Positions 50,386 through 58,950 of a stretch of 64,000 bases of DNA are shown one piece after another (positions within the stretch are counted from its first letter, which is position 1; every line of letters begins with the position of its first letter). The notes under the pieces were generated by a model. It was not told where the DNA came from, did no database searches, and was given only the letters and a program-made list of their open reading frames with translations. The stretch covers positions 2,232,001 through 2,296,000 of the forward strand of contig NZ_CP092497.1 in assembly GCF_022479115.1 (NCBI RefSeq), in the 5' to 3' direction. The stretch comes from Amycolatopsis sp. EV170708-02-1 (GTDB lineage Bacteria > Actinomycetota > Actinomycetes > Mycobacteriales > Pseudonocardiaceae). The position numbers and the translations under genes were made by a program.

Positions 50386-51600
50386 ATGTACCTCTCCTCC
50401 CTCCGCTCCGCCGACCACGCCCGGCCCGCGAGCCGCACGAAGCACGCGGTCTCCAGCACCGTCATCGGTCTGGGCGTGGTCAGCCTGATCACCGACATGT
50501 CCGCCGAGATGGTCACCGCGGTCCTCCCGCTCTACCTCGTGTACGGCCTCGGCGTCGGGTATCTGCAGCTGGGCGCGATCGACGGGCTGTACACCGGGGC
50601 GACGGCGCTGCTGCGGCTGGCGGGCGGCTACTTCGCCGACCGTCTCGGCCGTCCGAAGGCCGTGGCCGTGGTGGGCTACGGCCTCTCGGCGGCGACCAAA
50701 CTCGCCTTTCCCGCCGCCGGGTCCTCGCTCGGCGCGATCGGCCTGGTGATCGGCGCGGACCGGGCGGGCAAGGGCATCCGTACCGCGCCGCGGGACGCGA
50801 TGATCACCCTCGCCACCCCGGCCGACGGGCTGGGCCGCGCGTTCGGTGTCCATCGCGCGATGGACACCGCCGGCGCGCTGCTCGGGCCGGTCGCCGCCTT
50901 CGGCCTGCTGACCGTGCTCGTCGGCGACTACCCGGCGGTGTTCGGGGTGAGCTTCTGCCTCGCCGTGATCGCGGTGATCGTGCTGGCGGTGTTCGTCCGT
51001 GCCCCCGCCGGGGCCGTCGAGCGGTCCCGGGTCCGGTTGCGCGCCGGATTCGCCTTGCTGCGCCGGCCGGAGCTCCGCGGAACCTGCCTGGCAGCGGCGC
51101 TTCTCGGTGTGTGCACGGTCGGCGACATGTTCCTGTTCGTCGGCGTGCAGCGGTCCGCCGGATTGCCGCCAGGGGCGCTTCCCCTGCTGCCGCTGGCGAC
51201 GGCGCTGGCGTTCATGGCGCTGGCTTCGCCGATCGGGCGGCTCGCGGACCGGCTCGGACGGTGGAAGGTGTTCCTCGCCGGGCACGTCGTGTTGCTCGCC
51301 GCGTACGTCGTGCTGGCCGCTTCGGCGACCGGATGGCTCGTCGCGGTGGTGGTCCTGGCGGCACACGGCGTGTTCTACGCGTGCACGGACGGCGTGCTGA
51401 TGGCCCACGCGGCGCCGCACGTGCCGGAGTCGTTGCGGGCCACCGGTCTCGCGTTCGTCCAAACCGGACAGGCCTTGGCGAGGGCCGCCGGCGCGGTGCT
51501 GTTCGGCGCGCTCGCGGCGGGGGTGTCGCTCGGTCCCGCGTTCGCGGTGTTCGCCGTGGCGCTGCTGGTGTCGATCCTGGCCGGAACGAGGGTGGCATGA
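50386..51600 (+). CDS. Major facilitator superfamily transporter
   Basis: A 404-residue MFS protein with twelve hydrophobic segments. Signs: LITDMSAEMVTAVLPLYLVYGLGVG, GYFADRLGRPK in the A-like loop, ADRAGKGIRTAPRDAMI, GRLADRLGRWKV in the second half. Likely a drug/proton antiporter. The longer open frame back to 50170 runs through the two hairpins, so ATG at 50386 with GGGAAGG is taken. Its stop overlaps the following gene. Confidence 0.9.
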   Translation: MYLSSLRSADHARPASRTKHAVSSTVIGLGVVSLITDMSAEMVTAVLPLYLVYGLGVGYLQLGAIDGLYTGATALLRLAGGYFADRLGRPKAVAVVGYGLSAATKLAFPAAGSSLGAIGLVIGADRAGKGIRTAPRDAMITLATPADGLGRAFGVHRAMDTAGALLGPVAAFGLLTVLVGDYPAVFGVSFCLAVIAVIVLAVFVRAPAGAVERSRVRLRAGFALLRRPELRGTCLAAALLGVCTVGDMFLFVGVQRSAGLPPGALPLLPLATALAFMALASPIGRLADRLGRWKVFLAGHVVLLAAYVVLAASATGWLVAVVVLAAHGVFYACTDGVLMAHAAPHVPESLRATGLAFVQTGQALARAAGAVLFGALAAGVSLGPAFAVFAVALLVSILAGTRVA

Positions 51601-52495
51601 GGCGGATCTGGGCGGGTGTCGCGGCGCTCGTGGTGACGGTGGTGGCCGGGCGGTGTTCGTCGGGCTGCGCACCGGCGACGCGGTGGCGGAACAGCGGCTG
51701 GACCTCGCTCACGGCGGGATGCTGTACGTCGACGAGTCGGGCCGCGTCCGGCAGGACGAGCGCGTCGGCCCGTCCTGTCAGCGCGTGGACGTCGCCGCGG
51801 GCACCCTGGCGTGCCTGCGCGCGACGGCGGTGCCCGACCAGGCCGAACTGGTCGTCACGAAACCGGGGGCCGAACCGGCGCGGATCTCCGAATGGGGAAC
51901 GCCGTCCCGGGTCAGGATGTCGCCGTCCGGACGCCTGGTGGGCTGGACGGTGTTCCGCGCCGGGGACTCGTACCTGGGCGGGGTGGGCACGTTCTCCACC
52001 ACCGCCGGGATCTACGACCTGGCCACCGGAAACCACTACGGCTCGCTGGAGGACTTCGCGCTCACCGTCGACGGAAAGCCTTACCCCGCCCAGGATCTGA
52101 ACTACTGGGGTGTGACCTTCGCCCGCGACGACCTGACCTTCTACGCCACTGCCCGGTCCGCGGGCGGCACCTGGTTGGTCCGAGGCGATCTCCGCGGCCG
52201 CACGCTGACCGCGCTGCGGCGCAACGTCGAATGTCCCTCCCTCTCGCCGGACGGCACCCGCGTCGCCTACAAGTTCCGCGACGGCGACCGCTGGCGCCTG
52301 CACGTCCTGTCCCTTGTGGACGGACGTGACGTCCCGCTCGCCGACCCGGCGCATCTGGACGACCAGGCGCAGTGGCTGGACGACCGGACCGTCGCCTACG
52401 GCCGGGACAAGGCGATCTACTCCGTCCCCGCCGACGGCACCGGCGCGCCCGCGCTCCTCCGCGCGAACGCCTCCTCGCCCGCGGTGGTGCGGTGA
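51597..52495 (+). CDS. TolB-like beta-propeller protein, apparent frameshift
   Basis: ATG at 51597 overlaps the MFS stop. The first 17 codons encode a membrane anchor or signal (RRIWAGVAALVVTVVAG); a single G lost at 51648-51650 then throws the frame, and the rest is in another frame from 51653. Restored: 299 residues, with PD40-like repeats (MSPSGRLVGWTVF; LSPDGTRVAYKFRDGDRWRLHVL; WLDDRTVAYGRDKAIYSVPADG). Exported or membrane-anchored propeller of unknown ligand. Overlaps the next gene by 4 bp. Confidence 0.85.
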
Positions 52496-53520
52496 TCCCC
52501 CGTGACTGCACCCCGATCGGCCTGGCGCTCGCGGCAGTGGCCGCCGTCGTGGTCGTGGTCCTGCCCGCGCCGGTCCCGGCGGCCAAGGCTCCGGTCTCCG
52601 CGTCCGTCACCGACGTCTGGCCCGGCGCGAGGATCGCCGCGAACACGGTCACCGGGTCGCCGTACACACCCTTGGCATACCTCGATTCCGGGACCTCGGC
52701 CGGGATCGCCCGGGCCGGCGATTCGCTCCGGCTGACGCTGGGAGAACGGGTACTCCGCGAAGTCCCGCTCTCGGGCTCGCCCCGGTTCGTTCTCGCCACC
52801 TCCCCGGAGTCGCTGGTGTGGCTGGAACTGTCCGATATCACCGGGACGGGCGCCTTGTGGCGCTCCGGGCCACGCGGGGAGAACCCCGTCCTGGTCACCG
52901 CCGACACCGGGCGGGTCGTGCTCCTGGACTCCGAGTACGACCTCGTCGTGCGCGAGGGCCGGGCGTCCTGGGTCGCCGTGCGGGACGACGCCACCGAGGT
53001 GCGGACGGTCGCGTTGTCCGGCGGCCCGGTGACCCGCACCCCGCTGCCCGGCGAGTTCGCGCTCACCGCCTGGCCGTTCGCGACCTCGGCCGCCGTCGAG
53101 CAGGCGGGACCGTCGGAGCTGGTGGACCTCCGCGACGGCCGGGTCACCCGGGTCGGCGGGCAGAACGTCGAACTGGTCGACTGCACGCCGCCCTGGTGCC
53201 GGGTCCAGGTCCTGCGCCAGAGCGGGACGGCCCGGTTCGACCTGATGAAACCCGACGGCTCCGACCGCAGACGTGTCGGCGGGAAGGGGGTCCGGCCCGC
53301 GTTCGGCGACGTCGTCGTACTCGACCGGTACGCGGTCGTGGTCGACGACGACCGCGGTGTGCTCGCCCTCTACGACACCGCCACCGGCCGGATGGCCGAC
53401 CTGGCGGCGGAGTTCGGCACCGTGCTGGCGCGGGGGCCGTACGTGTGGTGGTCGGTGGGCGGGAACGAGGCGCTCACCTGGCGGGTACTGGACCTGCGCA
53501 CGCTCGAGGCATCTGTTTGA
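52492..53520 (+). CDS. Secreted beta-propeller-like protein
   Basis: A 342-residue protein with one N-terminal hydrophobic segment (IGLALAAVAAVVVVVLPAPVPAA). The rest is beta-rich with repeating short-strand units and Arg/Asp turns (LLDSEYDLVVREGRASWVAVRDDATEVRTVAL; VDDDRGVLALYDTATGRM). Probably a paralogue in style of the preceding gene, whose stop it overlaps (GTGA). No catalytic motif found. Function unknown. Confidence 0.8.
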   Translation: MIPRDCTPIGLALAAVAAVVVVVLPAPVPAAKAPVSASVTDVWPGARIAANTVTGSPYTPLAYLDSGTSAGIARAGDSLRLTLGERVLREVPLSGSPRFVLATSPESLVWLELSDITGTGALWRSGPRGENPVLVTADTGRVVLLDSEYDLVVREGRASWVAVRDDATEVRTVALSGGPVTRTPLPGEFALTAWPFATSAAVEQAGPSELVDLRDGRVTRVGGQNVELVDCTPPWCRVQVLRQSGTARFDLMKPDGSDRRRVGGKGVRPAFGDVVVLDRYAVVVDDDRGVLALYDTATGRMADLAAEFGTVLARGPYVWWSVGGNEALTWRVLDLRTLEASV

Positions 53521-53529
53521 CTTGCTGCC

Positions 53530-54633
53530 GTGCCGTCCGATCGTGAGACCTCCGTCGAAGCGGAGTTCTCGCGGGTGGTCGGCCGGTTCGCCGGCCCGGC
53601 CAGGGGTGCCGGACTGCTCGTGATCAGCGTTTTCGGCGTGCTCGCCACGCCGTCGGACGCGCTCCCGCTCGCCTTCGGTCTGCTCGCGCTGGCCTTGGTC
53701 ACCGCCGTGGCCGAGTACGTCGTGGGGAAGACGGGCCGCGGCAGGCCGGCGGCGTTCGCGCTGACCTTGGTGCGTGCCGCGGCGATCTGCGGCACCCAGT
53801 TCCTGACCGCGCCCGAAGCGGGCGAGCTGAACCAGTGGGCGCTCAACGTGCTCACCCTCACCGCCATCACCCTCCAATGGGAATGGCCGCCGAAGATCAC
53901 CGTGCCCGCCATCGCCTGCCTGCTGGCGATCGAGGTGGTGCCGCTCGGCTTCGAGGACGGCTTCTCGGTGATCCTGCGGGTGCTCATCGAAGCCACACTC
54001 GCCCGCGTCGCCTTCCTTCTGCTGTCACGGACGACGCGCCGGATCGACCACCTCCGCGAGCGCCGGGCCCGGCTGACGCGTGAGGAATCCCTTGCCGTGG
54101 AAAGGCGATTGCGGGAACGGGAGTATCTGGCCGTCCTGCACGACACGGCCGCGGCCACCTTTCTCACCGTCGCCCAGCGCGGGGAGACGACGGATCCGGC
54201 CGAGGTCGCCGGATACGCCCGCCGCGATCTCGCGATCCTCACCGGCGAATCCGGCCCCGGCAGCGTGGTCGATCTCGAAACCTCGTTGCGCGGCGTGCTC
54301 GCGCAAAGCCCGGTGAAGGTCGAGACGCGCTGGTCGCCGGTCGCGCCGATCCCGGCGTCGGCGGCGCTCGCGCTGGTCCGCGCCGTGCGCGAGGCGCTGC
54401 TGAACGTCGACCGGCACGCGGGTGTCCGCGAAGCCCGGCTGACGGTCGAAGACGGCGTACGCGTGACCGTCCGGGACGAAGGCCGGGGTTTCGATCCGGC
54501 GAAGACCCCGGCCCAGCGGCGCGGTATCCGGGAATCGCTCGTCGAACGCATGGCCGCGGCGGGCGGCCGGGCCGAAGTGATCTCCGCGCCCGGTGCGGGG
54601 ACCACGGTGGAACTGGTGTGGCCGCATGAATGA
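53530..54633 (+). CDS. Sensor histidine kinase, NarL-partner type
   Basis: A 367-residue kinase. Residues 25-165 contain about five transmembrane helices; then a dimerisation helix with phosphoacceptor H204 (LAVLHDTAAATFL). N-box REALLNVDRHAG, G-box DEGRGFDP and late GTTVELVW complete the ATPase part. This is the HisKA_3 family that drives LuxR-type regulators such as the one at 55675. The next gene, a degenerate kinase, overlaps its end by 8 bp. Confidence 0.92.
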   Translation: MPSDRETSVEAEFSRVVGRFAGPARGAGLLVISVFGVLATPSDALPLAFGLLALALVTAVAEYVVGKTGRGRPAAFALTLVRAAAICGTQFLTAPEAGELNQWALNVLTLTAITLQWEWPPKITVPAIACLLAIEVVPLGFEDGFSVILRVLIEATLARVAFLLLSRTTRRIDHLRERRARLTREESLAVERRLREREYLAVLHDTAAATFLTVAQRGETTDPAEVAGYARRDLAILTGESGPGSVVDLETSLRGVLAQSPVKVETRWSPVAPIPASAALALVRAVREALLNVDRHAGVREARLTVEDGVRVTVRDEGRGFDPAKTPAQRRGIRESLVERMAAAGGRAEVISAPGAGTTVELVWPHE

Positions 54634-55696
54634 GACCGCGGACCGCGTCCTCGGCGGCTGCCGGATCGCGGTCCTGCTCGCGACGGCGGCGATCCAGATC
54701 GGGCTCAGCCTGGCCCGGCTGACCGGCGCCCCCGGCCGGATCGCGTTCGCGGCGCTCGCCCTCGTGCTCGTCGTGGCGGCGTGGTGGGTGCTGCGCTGGA
54801 AGCCGGTCCCCCTGCCGGTCGCGCTCGCGGGGGCGGTGGTGGTGCTCGCCGCGTCGACGCTCGCCGTCTGGACGCTGCCCGCGGACCGGCTCTTCGGCGA
54901 CGAGAACTGGGCGTCCGGGCTGGCGGGCTGGCATCTGCTGGTGCTGCTGATGGACCGCCCCGCGATCGCGATGGCCGCGCTCGTCCTCCAGATGACGCTC
55001 GCCGTCGTCCGGCAGTTCGGCGCGGAGCTCACCGATCGCGGCGAGATCGGCAGCGTGGTGATCGTCGGGCTCAGCGTGCTCACCTTCCAGGCCGCGACGC
55101 TCGCGCTGATCGGGGTGGTCAACCGGCGGGCGGGCGAAGCCGCGGAGGCCTCGGCCGAACGGGACCGCCAGGCCCACCGCAAGGCACTCGCCGAGGAGCG
55201 GGAGGCCGACCAGCGGAACCGGTTCGCCGGACAGCTCGGTGCCACCCTGCCGCTGCTGGCCGGGCTGGCCGACCGCACCCTCGACCCGCGTGACGACGAG
55301 GTCCGGCGGCGATGCGCGCTCGCGGCCACGCAATTACGGCGCCTGTTCGCGGAGAACGACGACGTCCCCGACCCGCTGCTGCACGAGGTGTCGGCCTGCG
55401 TCGATCTCGCCGAGCGGCGGGGCCTGACGGTCACGCTGGCGGTCAGCGGCGAACCGGCCCCGGTCCCGACCGCCGTCCGCCGCGCACTGACCGCTCCGCT
55501 GATGACCGCGCTGGTCGCCGCCCGATCCCAGGCCAGGGTCAGCGTCCTGCGCGCGGACGACGAGATCCGTGTCGCGGCGATCACGGACGGTGAACCGTGT
55601 GTGACGGAGAACGGATCGGGCGCCGTCGACGTCGAATGGCACGCACTGGGAGAACGATCGTGGATGGAGGCGAAATGGCGTTCGCGACCGAACTGA
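54626..55696 (+). CDS. Degenerate sensor-kinase-like protein
   Basis: A 356-residue protein built like the previous kinase: five or so helices (IAVLLATAAIQIGL; IAFAALALVLVVAAWWV; VALAGAVVVLAAS; AMAALVLQMTLAVV; VVIVGLSVLTFQAATLALIGVV), then a coiled helix. Where the phosphoacceptor His should be, it has RNRFAGQLGATLP, without His. The C-terminal ATPase domain also lacks N- and G-box residues. Probably a kinase modulator or ligand sensor. ATG at 54626. Confidence 0.82.
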   Translation: MNETADRVLGGCRIAVLLATAAIQIGLSLARLTGAPGRIAFAALALVLVVAAWWVLRWKPVPLPVALAGAVVVLAASTLAVWTLPADRLFGDENWASGLAGWHLLVLLMDRPAIAMAALVLQMTLAVVRQFGAELTDRGEIGSVVIVGLSVLTFQAATLALIGVVNRRAGEAAEASAERDRQAHRKALAEEREADQRNRFAGQLGATLPLLAGLADRTLDPRDDEVRRRCALAATQLRRLFAENDDVPDPLLHEVSACVDLAERRGLTVTLAVSGEPAPVPTAVRRALTAPLMTALVAARSQARVSVLRADDEIRVAAITDGEPCVTENGSGAVDVEWHALGERSWMEAKWRSRPN

Positions 55697-56331
55697 CCGC
55701 GGTGGTCGTCGACGATCATCCGGCCGTACGGGCCGGGGTCGTGCACTGGCTGTCCTGCGGCACCCCGCCGGTCACCGTCGTGGCCGAAGGCGAGGACGTG
55801 CGGGCCGCGTGGATCGGCGAGGGCGCGCAGGCCGACGTCGTCATCCTCGACCTGCACCTCAACAGCACCACCCCGGCGATGGGCGATCTGCGGCGGCTCA
55901 CCGAGGCGGGCCGGCGCGTCGTCGTCTACTCGATGCGGGCCGACGACGAGACCGTCCTGCAGTGCCTCGAACTCGGCGCGCTCAGCTATCTCACCAAGGC
56001 CGAGGGCGCGGAGCATCTCCTCGAAGCCGTGCGCACCGCGGCGGCCGACCGGTCGTACACGCCGCCGTCGCTGGCGGGCGCGATGGCCGGCGACCGCTCC
56101 GAGCGGCGCCCCGCCCTTTCCGCGCGGGAGACCGAGGTGCTCATCGAGTGGTTCCAGTCCGAGTCGAAGGACTTCGTGGCGCACCGGCTGGGGATCTCGC
56201 CGAACACGGTCAACTCGCATCTCGAGCGGATCCGGGTCAAGTACGCCCAGATGGGCAGGGAGGCCCCGACCAAGGCCGCGCTCGTCGCGCGGGCGATCCA
56301 GGACGGGCTGATCGGCGTAAGCGATTTGTGA
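55675..56331 (+). CDS. Response regulator, LuxR/NarL type
   Basis: A 218-residue regulator. Receiver: DD at 13-14, phosphoacceptor D59 (VVILDLHLNS), and the Lys in YLTKAEG. C-terminal LuxR HTH: LSARETEVLIEWFQSESKDFVAHRLGISPNTVNSHLERIRVKY. ATG at 55675 after GGATGGAGG, overlapping the degenerate kinase by 22 bp. The 39-base duplicated box at its 3' end and at 56979 is a likely target site. Confidence 0.93.
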   Translation: MAFATELTAVVVDDHPAVRAGVVHWLSCGTPPVTVVAEGEDVRAAWIGEGAQADVVILDLHLNSTTPAMGDLRRLTEAGRRVVVYSMRADDETVLQCLELGALSYLTKAEGAEHLLEAVRTAAADRSYTPPSLAGAMAGDRSERRPALSARETEVLIEWFQSESKDFVAHRLGISPNTVNSHLERIRVKYAQMGREAPTKAALVARAIQDGLIGVSDL

Positions 56332-56355
56332 CCGGTTGTGGTGCGATCGGACCAC
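56317..56355 (+). promoter_or_regulatory. Duplicated 39-base promoter box, copy 1
   Basis: Overlaps the end of the response regulator gene, 59 bp before the first lipoprotein start. It matches 56979-57017 at 31 of 39 positions; the right part is a dyad TGGT-N8-ACCA. Candidate response-regulator site. Confidence 0.5.
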
Positions 56356-56413
56356 TCTCGCCTCCTCCCGTTGCGGCTACGTTGCGTGACGAGCCACGAG
56401 TCCGAGGAGAGCC

Positions 56414-56953
56414 ATGAAGTCCGCCCTGATCGCCACCTGCTGCGCCGCCGCGCTGCTGCTTTCCGCCTGCGGCGGGGAAGAGAAGGGCGACAAGACCGTC
56501 CGGGCCGACGGCACCCTGGCGCCGGGCAGCACGCTGAAGGTCGGCGAACGCGCCGTCGTCCCGTTCGAGGACGCGGGCAAGTCCGGCACGATCGCGATCA
56601 CCGTCAAATCGATCGACATCGGCCCGAAGGAGGACCTCGCCGAGTTCAAGAACAAGGGCGAGGGCACGCTCCCGGTCTACGTCCGGATGGTGGTCGAGAA
56701 CGTCGGCGGGACGGATCTCTCCGGCACTTCGGTGTCGGTGCGCGCGCTGGGCCCGGACGGCAAGAGCACCAAGGTGGTCATGGCCAACAGCACCGCGGCC
56801 TGCAAGGGCGGCGAGGCGGCGGCCGACTTCACCACCGCCGGCGCGACCTACGAGACCTGCAAGACCGAAGGCGTCAAGGACGGTGACGAGGTCGGCGGCG
56901 TGGCGTTCCGCGACGGCGAATACCAGGACGACCCGATCACCTGGAAGAAGTGA
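56414..56953 (+). CDS. Small lipoprotein (copy 1)
   Basis: A 179-residue lipoprotein with lipobox LLLSAC. The mature part is a DUF4352-like beta-sandwich: TLKVGERAVVPFEDAGKSGTIAITVKSIDIGPKEDLAEF, VYVRMVVENVGGTDLSG, and a Cys pair (AACKGGEA..., YETCKTEG). ATG at 56414 follows CCGAGGAG. A close relative lies at 57096. Probably an envelope or stress protein controlled by the adjacent two-component set. Confidence 0.88.
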   Translation: MKSALIATCCAAALLLSACGGEEKGDKTVRADGTLAPGSTLKVGERAVVPFEDAGKSGTIAITVKSIDIGPKEDLAEFKNKGEGTLPVYVRMVVENVGGTDLSGTSVSVRALGPDGKSTKVVMANSTAACKGGEAAADFTTAGATYETCKTEGVKDGDEVGGVAFRDGEYQDDPITWKK

Positions 56954-56978
56954 ACCCGTCCCCATTAGGCCGATAAGC

Positions 56979-57017
56979 GTAACCGATTCGTGACCTGCAC
57001 TGGTGCGAATGGACCAC
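56979..57017 (+). promoter_or_regulatory. Duplicated 39-base promoter box, copy 2
   Basis: Upstream of the second lipoprotein gene (79 bp before its start). Same dyad TGGT-N8-ACCA as the first copy. Shows that the duplication included the control region. Confidence 0.5.
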
Positions 57018-57095
57018 ACCGATGTAGTCCTTCATCAACTACGGTGCGTGGCGAGAACGCCGGAGCAGAGTTCGGCGGGGAGTCCGAGGAGATCC

Positions 57096-57719
57096 ATGAA
57101 GTTCGACCGTATCGCTCTGTCCGCCACCGGCTGCGCCGCCGTGCTGCTGCTTTCCGCCTGCGGCGGTGAGGAGAAGGGTGGCAGTCCGGCCCCCGCCCCG
57201 TCGCCCGCGCCGACGTCGGCACCCGCGTCCTCGCCCGCGACCAGCGGTACCGTCCCGGTCTCGAACGCGGACGCCACCGCGCCCGGCACCTCGCTGAAGG
57301 TCGGTGAGCGCGCCGTCGTCCCGTTCAAGTACGGCAACGACAAGAGCGGCACCATCGCGATCACCGTCAAGGCGATCGAGCTCGGCCCGAAGGAAGACCT
57401 CGCCTCCTACGGCGAGAAGGCCAAGGGCATGACGCCGGTCTACATCCGGATGACGGTCGAGAACGTCGGCGGCACGGACCTCACCTACAGCACGGTGCGG
57501 ATGCGCGCGGTCGGCCCGGACGGCAAGAGCACCGGCGTGATCATCACCGGCGAGACCTCCGCCTGCCAGTCCGAGTCGGCGAAGAAGGACTTCAAGACCG
57601 CCGGCGCGACCTACGAGACCTGTGAGCTCCAGGCCATCAGGGACGGCGGCGAGCTCGGCGGCGCGGAGTTCAACGACGGTGACGGGTACAAGGACGACCC
57701 GATCGTCTGGAAGAAGTAG
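57096..57719 (+). CDS. Small lipoprotein (copy 2)
   Basis: A 207-residue paralogue of the previous lipoprotein: lipobox LLLSAC, then a Pro/Ala/Ser linker (PAPAPSPAPTSAPASSP) absent from copy 1, then the same domain (SLKVGERAVVPFKYGNDKSGTIAITVKAIELGPKEDLAS; YETCELQ). ATG at 57096 after GAGGAG. The linker may lift the domain above the membrane or peptidoglycan. Confidence 0.88.
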   Translation: MKFDRIALSATGCAAVLLLSACGGEEKGGSPAPAPSPAPTSAPASSPATSGTVPVSNADATAPGTSLKVGERAVVPFKYGNDKSGTIAITVKAIELGPKEDLASYGEKAKGMTPVYIRMTVENVGGTDLTYSTVRMRAVGPDGKSTGVIITGETSACQSESAKKDFKTAGATYETCELQAIRDGGELGGAEFNDGDGYKDDPIVWKK

Positions 57720-57736
57720 CCGCTACCGAGCGGCAA

Positions 57737-57789
57737 TCCGTGAAGGCCTCCTTGAGGGACTCTGGGTCCCTCAAGGAGGCCTTCACGGA
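57737..57789. terminator. Family B hairpin
   Basis: TCCGTGAAGGCCTCCTTGAGGGA (57737-57759, 23 bp) pairs exactly with 57767-57789. It follows the second lipoprotein stop by 18 bases. Confidence 0.75.
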
Positions 57790-57873
57790 CTTCCGACCCC
57801 GGTTCAGACCGCCGTCGGCGGTCTGTGGCACAACGTGTCCGAGTTCCGCGGCAAGAAGATCGAGCTGACCTCC

Positions 57874-57921
57874 CCTCGTGAGTGGTGAGGACGGTTCTAA
57901 CCGGCCTCACCACTCACGAGG
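57874..57921. terminator. Family A hairpin overlapping the DAHP synthase 3' end
   Basis: CCTCGTGAGTGGTGAGG (57874-57890) pairs exactly with 57905-57921. The right part contains the TGA stop of the DAHP synthase gene (57907-57909, minus strand), so this repeat supplies the last codons and stop. Between this and the family B hairpin (57790-57873) I see nothing. Confidence 0.7.
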
Positions 57922-58950
57922 CAGCCCTTTCCGCGGTCCGCTCAGCCGCCGCACCGCGTTCGCGCAGGCGAGGGACTCCAGCAGCGGGACCGTCCGCTCC
58001 CAGCCCAGGCAGGCGTCCGTGATGCTCAGGTCGGGCCGGGGCCGTGCGGAGCCGACCTCCTGCCTGCCGTCGGAGAGGTACGACTCGATCATCACCCCGG
58101 CCAGCGCGTCGTTGCCCGCCGAGATCTGGTCCGCCAGGTCGGCGACGACCACGGGCTGCCGGTTGTGGTCCTTGCCGCTGTTGCCGTGCGAGGCGTCGAC
58201 GACGAGCCGGTGCGGCAGGCCGGCGGCGGTCAGCGCGTCGAGGGCGTCCGCGACCGCATGGGCGTGGTGATTGGGTTTCGGGCCGCCGCGCAGGACGAGG
58301 TGCGCGTCCGGGTTCCCGGCGCTGCGCTGGATCCGCGGGCGTCCGTCGGCGGCGGCGCCCGGGAACACGTGGGGCAGTGCGGCCGCCCGGACCGCGGCCA
58401 CGGCGGTGTCCAGCCGCCCGGACACACAGTTCTTCATGCCCACCGGCATCGGCAGCCATGACGCCAGCTGCCGGTGCGGCTGGCTGGCGACGGTCCGCGC
58501 GCCGATCGCGCCCCAGCTGACGGTGTCCGCGAAGTACGGCGCCAGGAACGGGTCGACGAACTCGTACGCCAGCGGCAGCCCGGTCGCCGCGGCGTCGTCC
58601 AGGAACCGCCGTCCGATCCGCACCCCGGAAGCGAGATCGCCCTTGCCGTCCAGGGTGGGGTCGGGCACCAGGCCGGTCCAGCCCGCGATCGTCCGCGGTT
58701 TCTCCAGGTAGGCGCGCAGGACCACGACGAGGTCGTCGGCGAACCGGCGCGACGCCTCCGCGAGCCGATTCGCGTACTCGAGCGCGCCGTCGGTGTCGTG
58801 CACCGAACAGGGGCCCACGACGACGAGCAGCCGCGAGTCTCGCCGCGCGAGGACGTCGGCGACGGTTTCCCGGTGCCGGGTGATCTCCTCCGGGACGAAG
58901 CCGTTCGTGACCACCTCGGCCGGGCTGGGCAGCTGGTCAAGCATCCGCAT
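57907..58950 (-). CDS. DAHP synthase, class I (AroF/G/H type)
   Basis: A 347-residue 3-deoxy-7-phosphoheptulonate synthase, joining phosphoenolpyruvate and erythrose 4-phosphate at the start of the shikimate pathway. Hallmarks: VVVGPCSVHDTDGALEYANRL, RAYLEKPRT, GWTGLVPDP, AIGARTVASQPHRQLASWLPMPVGMKN, and VVDASHGNSGKDHNRQ. The ATG at 58950 follows GAGAAAGG and overlaps the exporter stop by 14 bp. Being in the NRPS operon, it probably boosts aromatic precursor supply for the peptide. The last residues come from a family A repeat. Confidence 0.94.
   Translation of the reverse strand: MRMLDQLPSPAEVVTNGFVPEEITRHRETVADVLARRDSRLLVVVGPCSVHDTDGALEYANRLAEASRRFADDLVVVLRAYLEKPRTIAGWTGLVPDPTLDGKGDLASGVRIGRRFLDDAAATGLPLAYEFVDPFLAPYFADTVSWGAIGARTVASQPHRQLASWLPMPVGMKNCVSGRLDTAVAAVRAAALPHVFPGAAADGRPRIQRSAGNPDAHLVLRGGPKPNHHAHAVADALDALTAAGLPHRLVVDASHGNSGKDHNRQPVVVADLADQISAGNDALAGVMIESYLSDGRQEVGSARPRPDLSITDACLGWERTVPLLESLACANAVRRLSGPRKGLPREW

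Noticed and set aside
631..57921. The recurring hairpins as a CRISPR array or insertion sequence ends.
   Set aside because: They are single, widely spaced, palindromic and without spacers, cas genes or transposase; each copy sits at the end of a gene.
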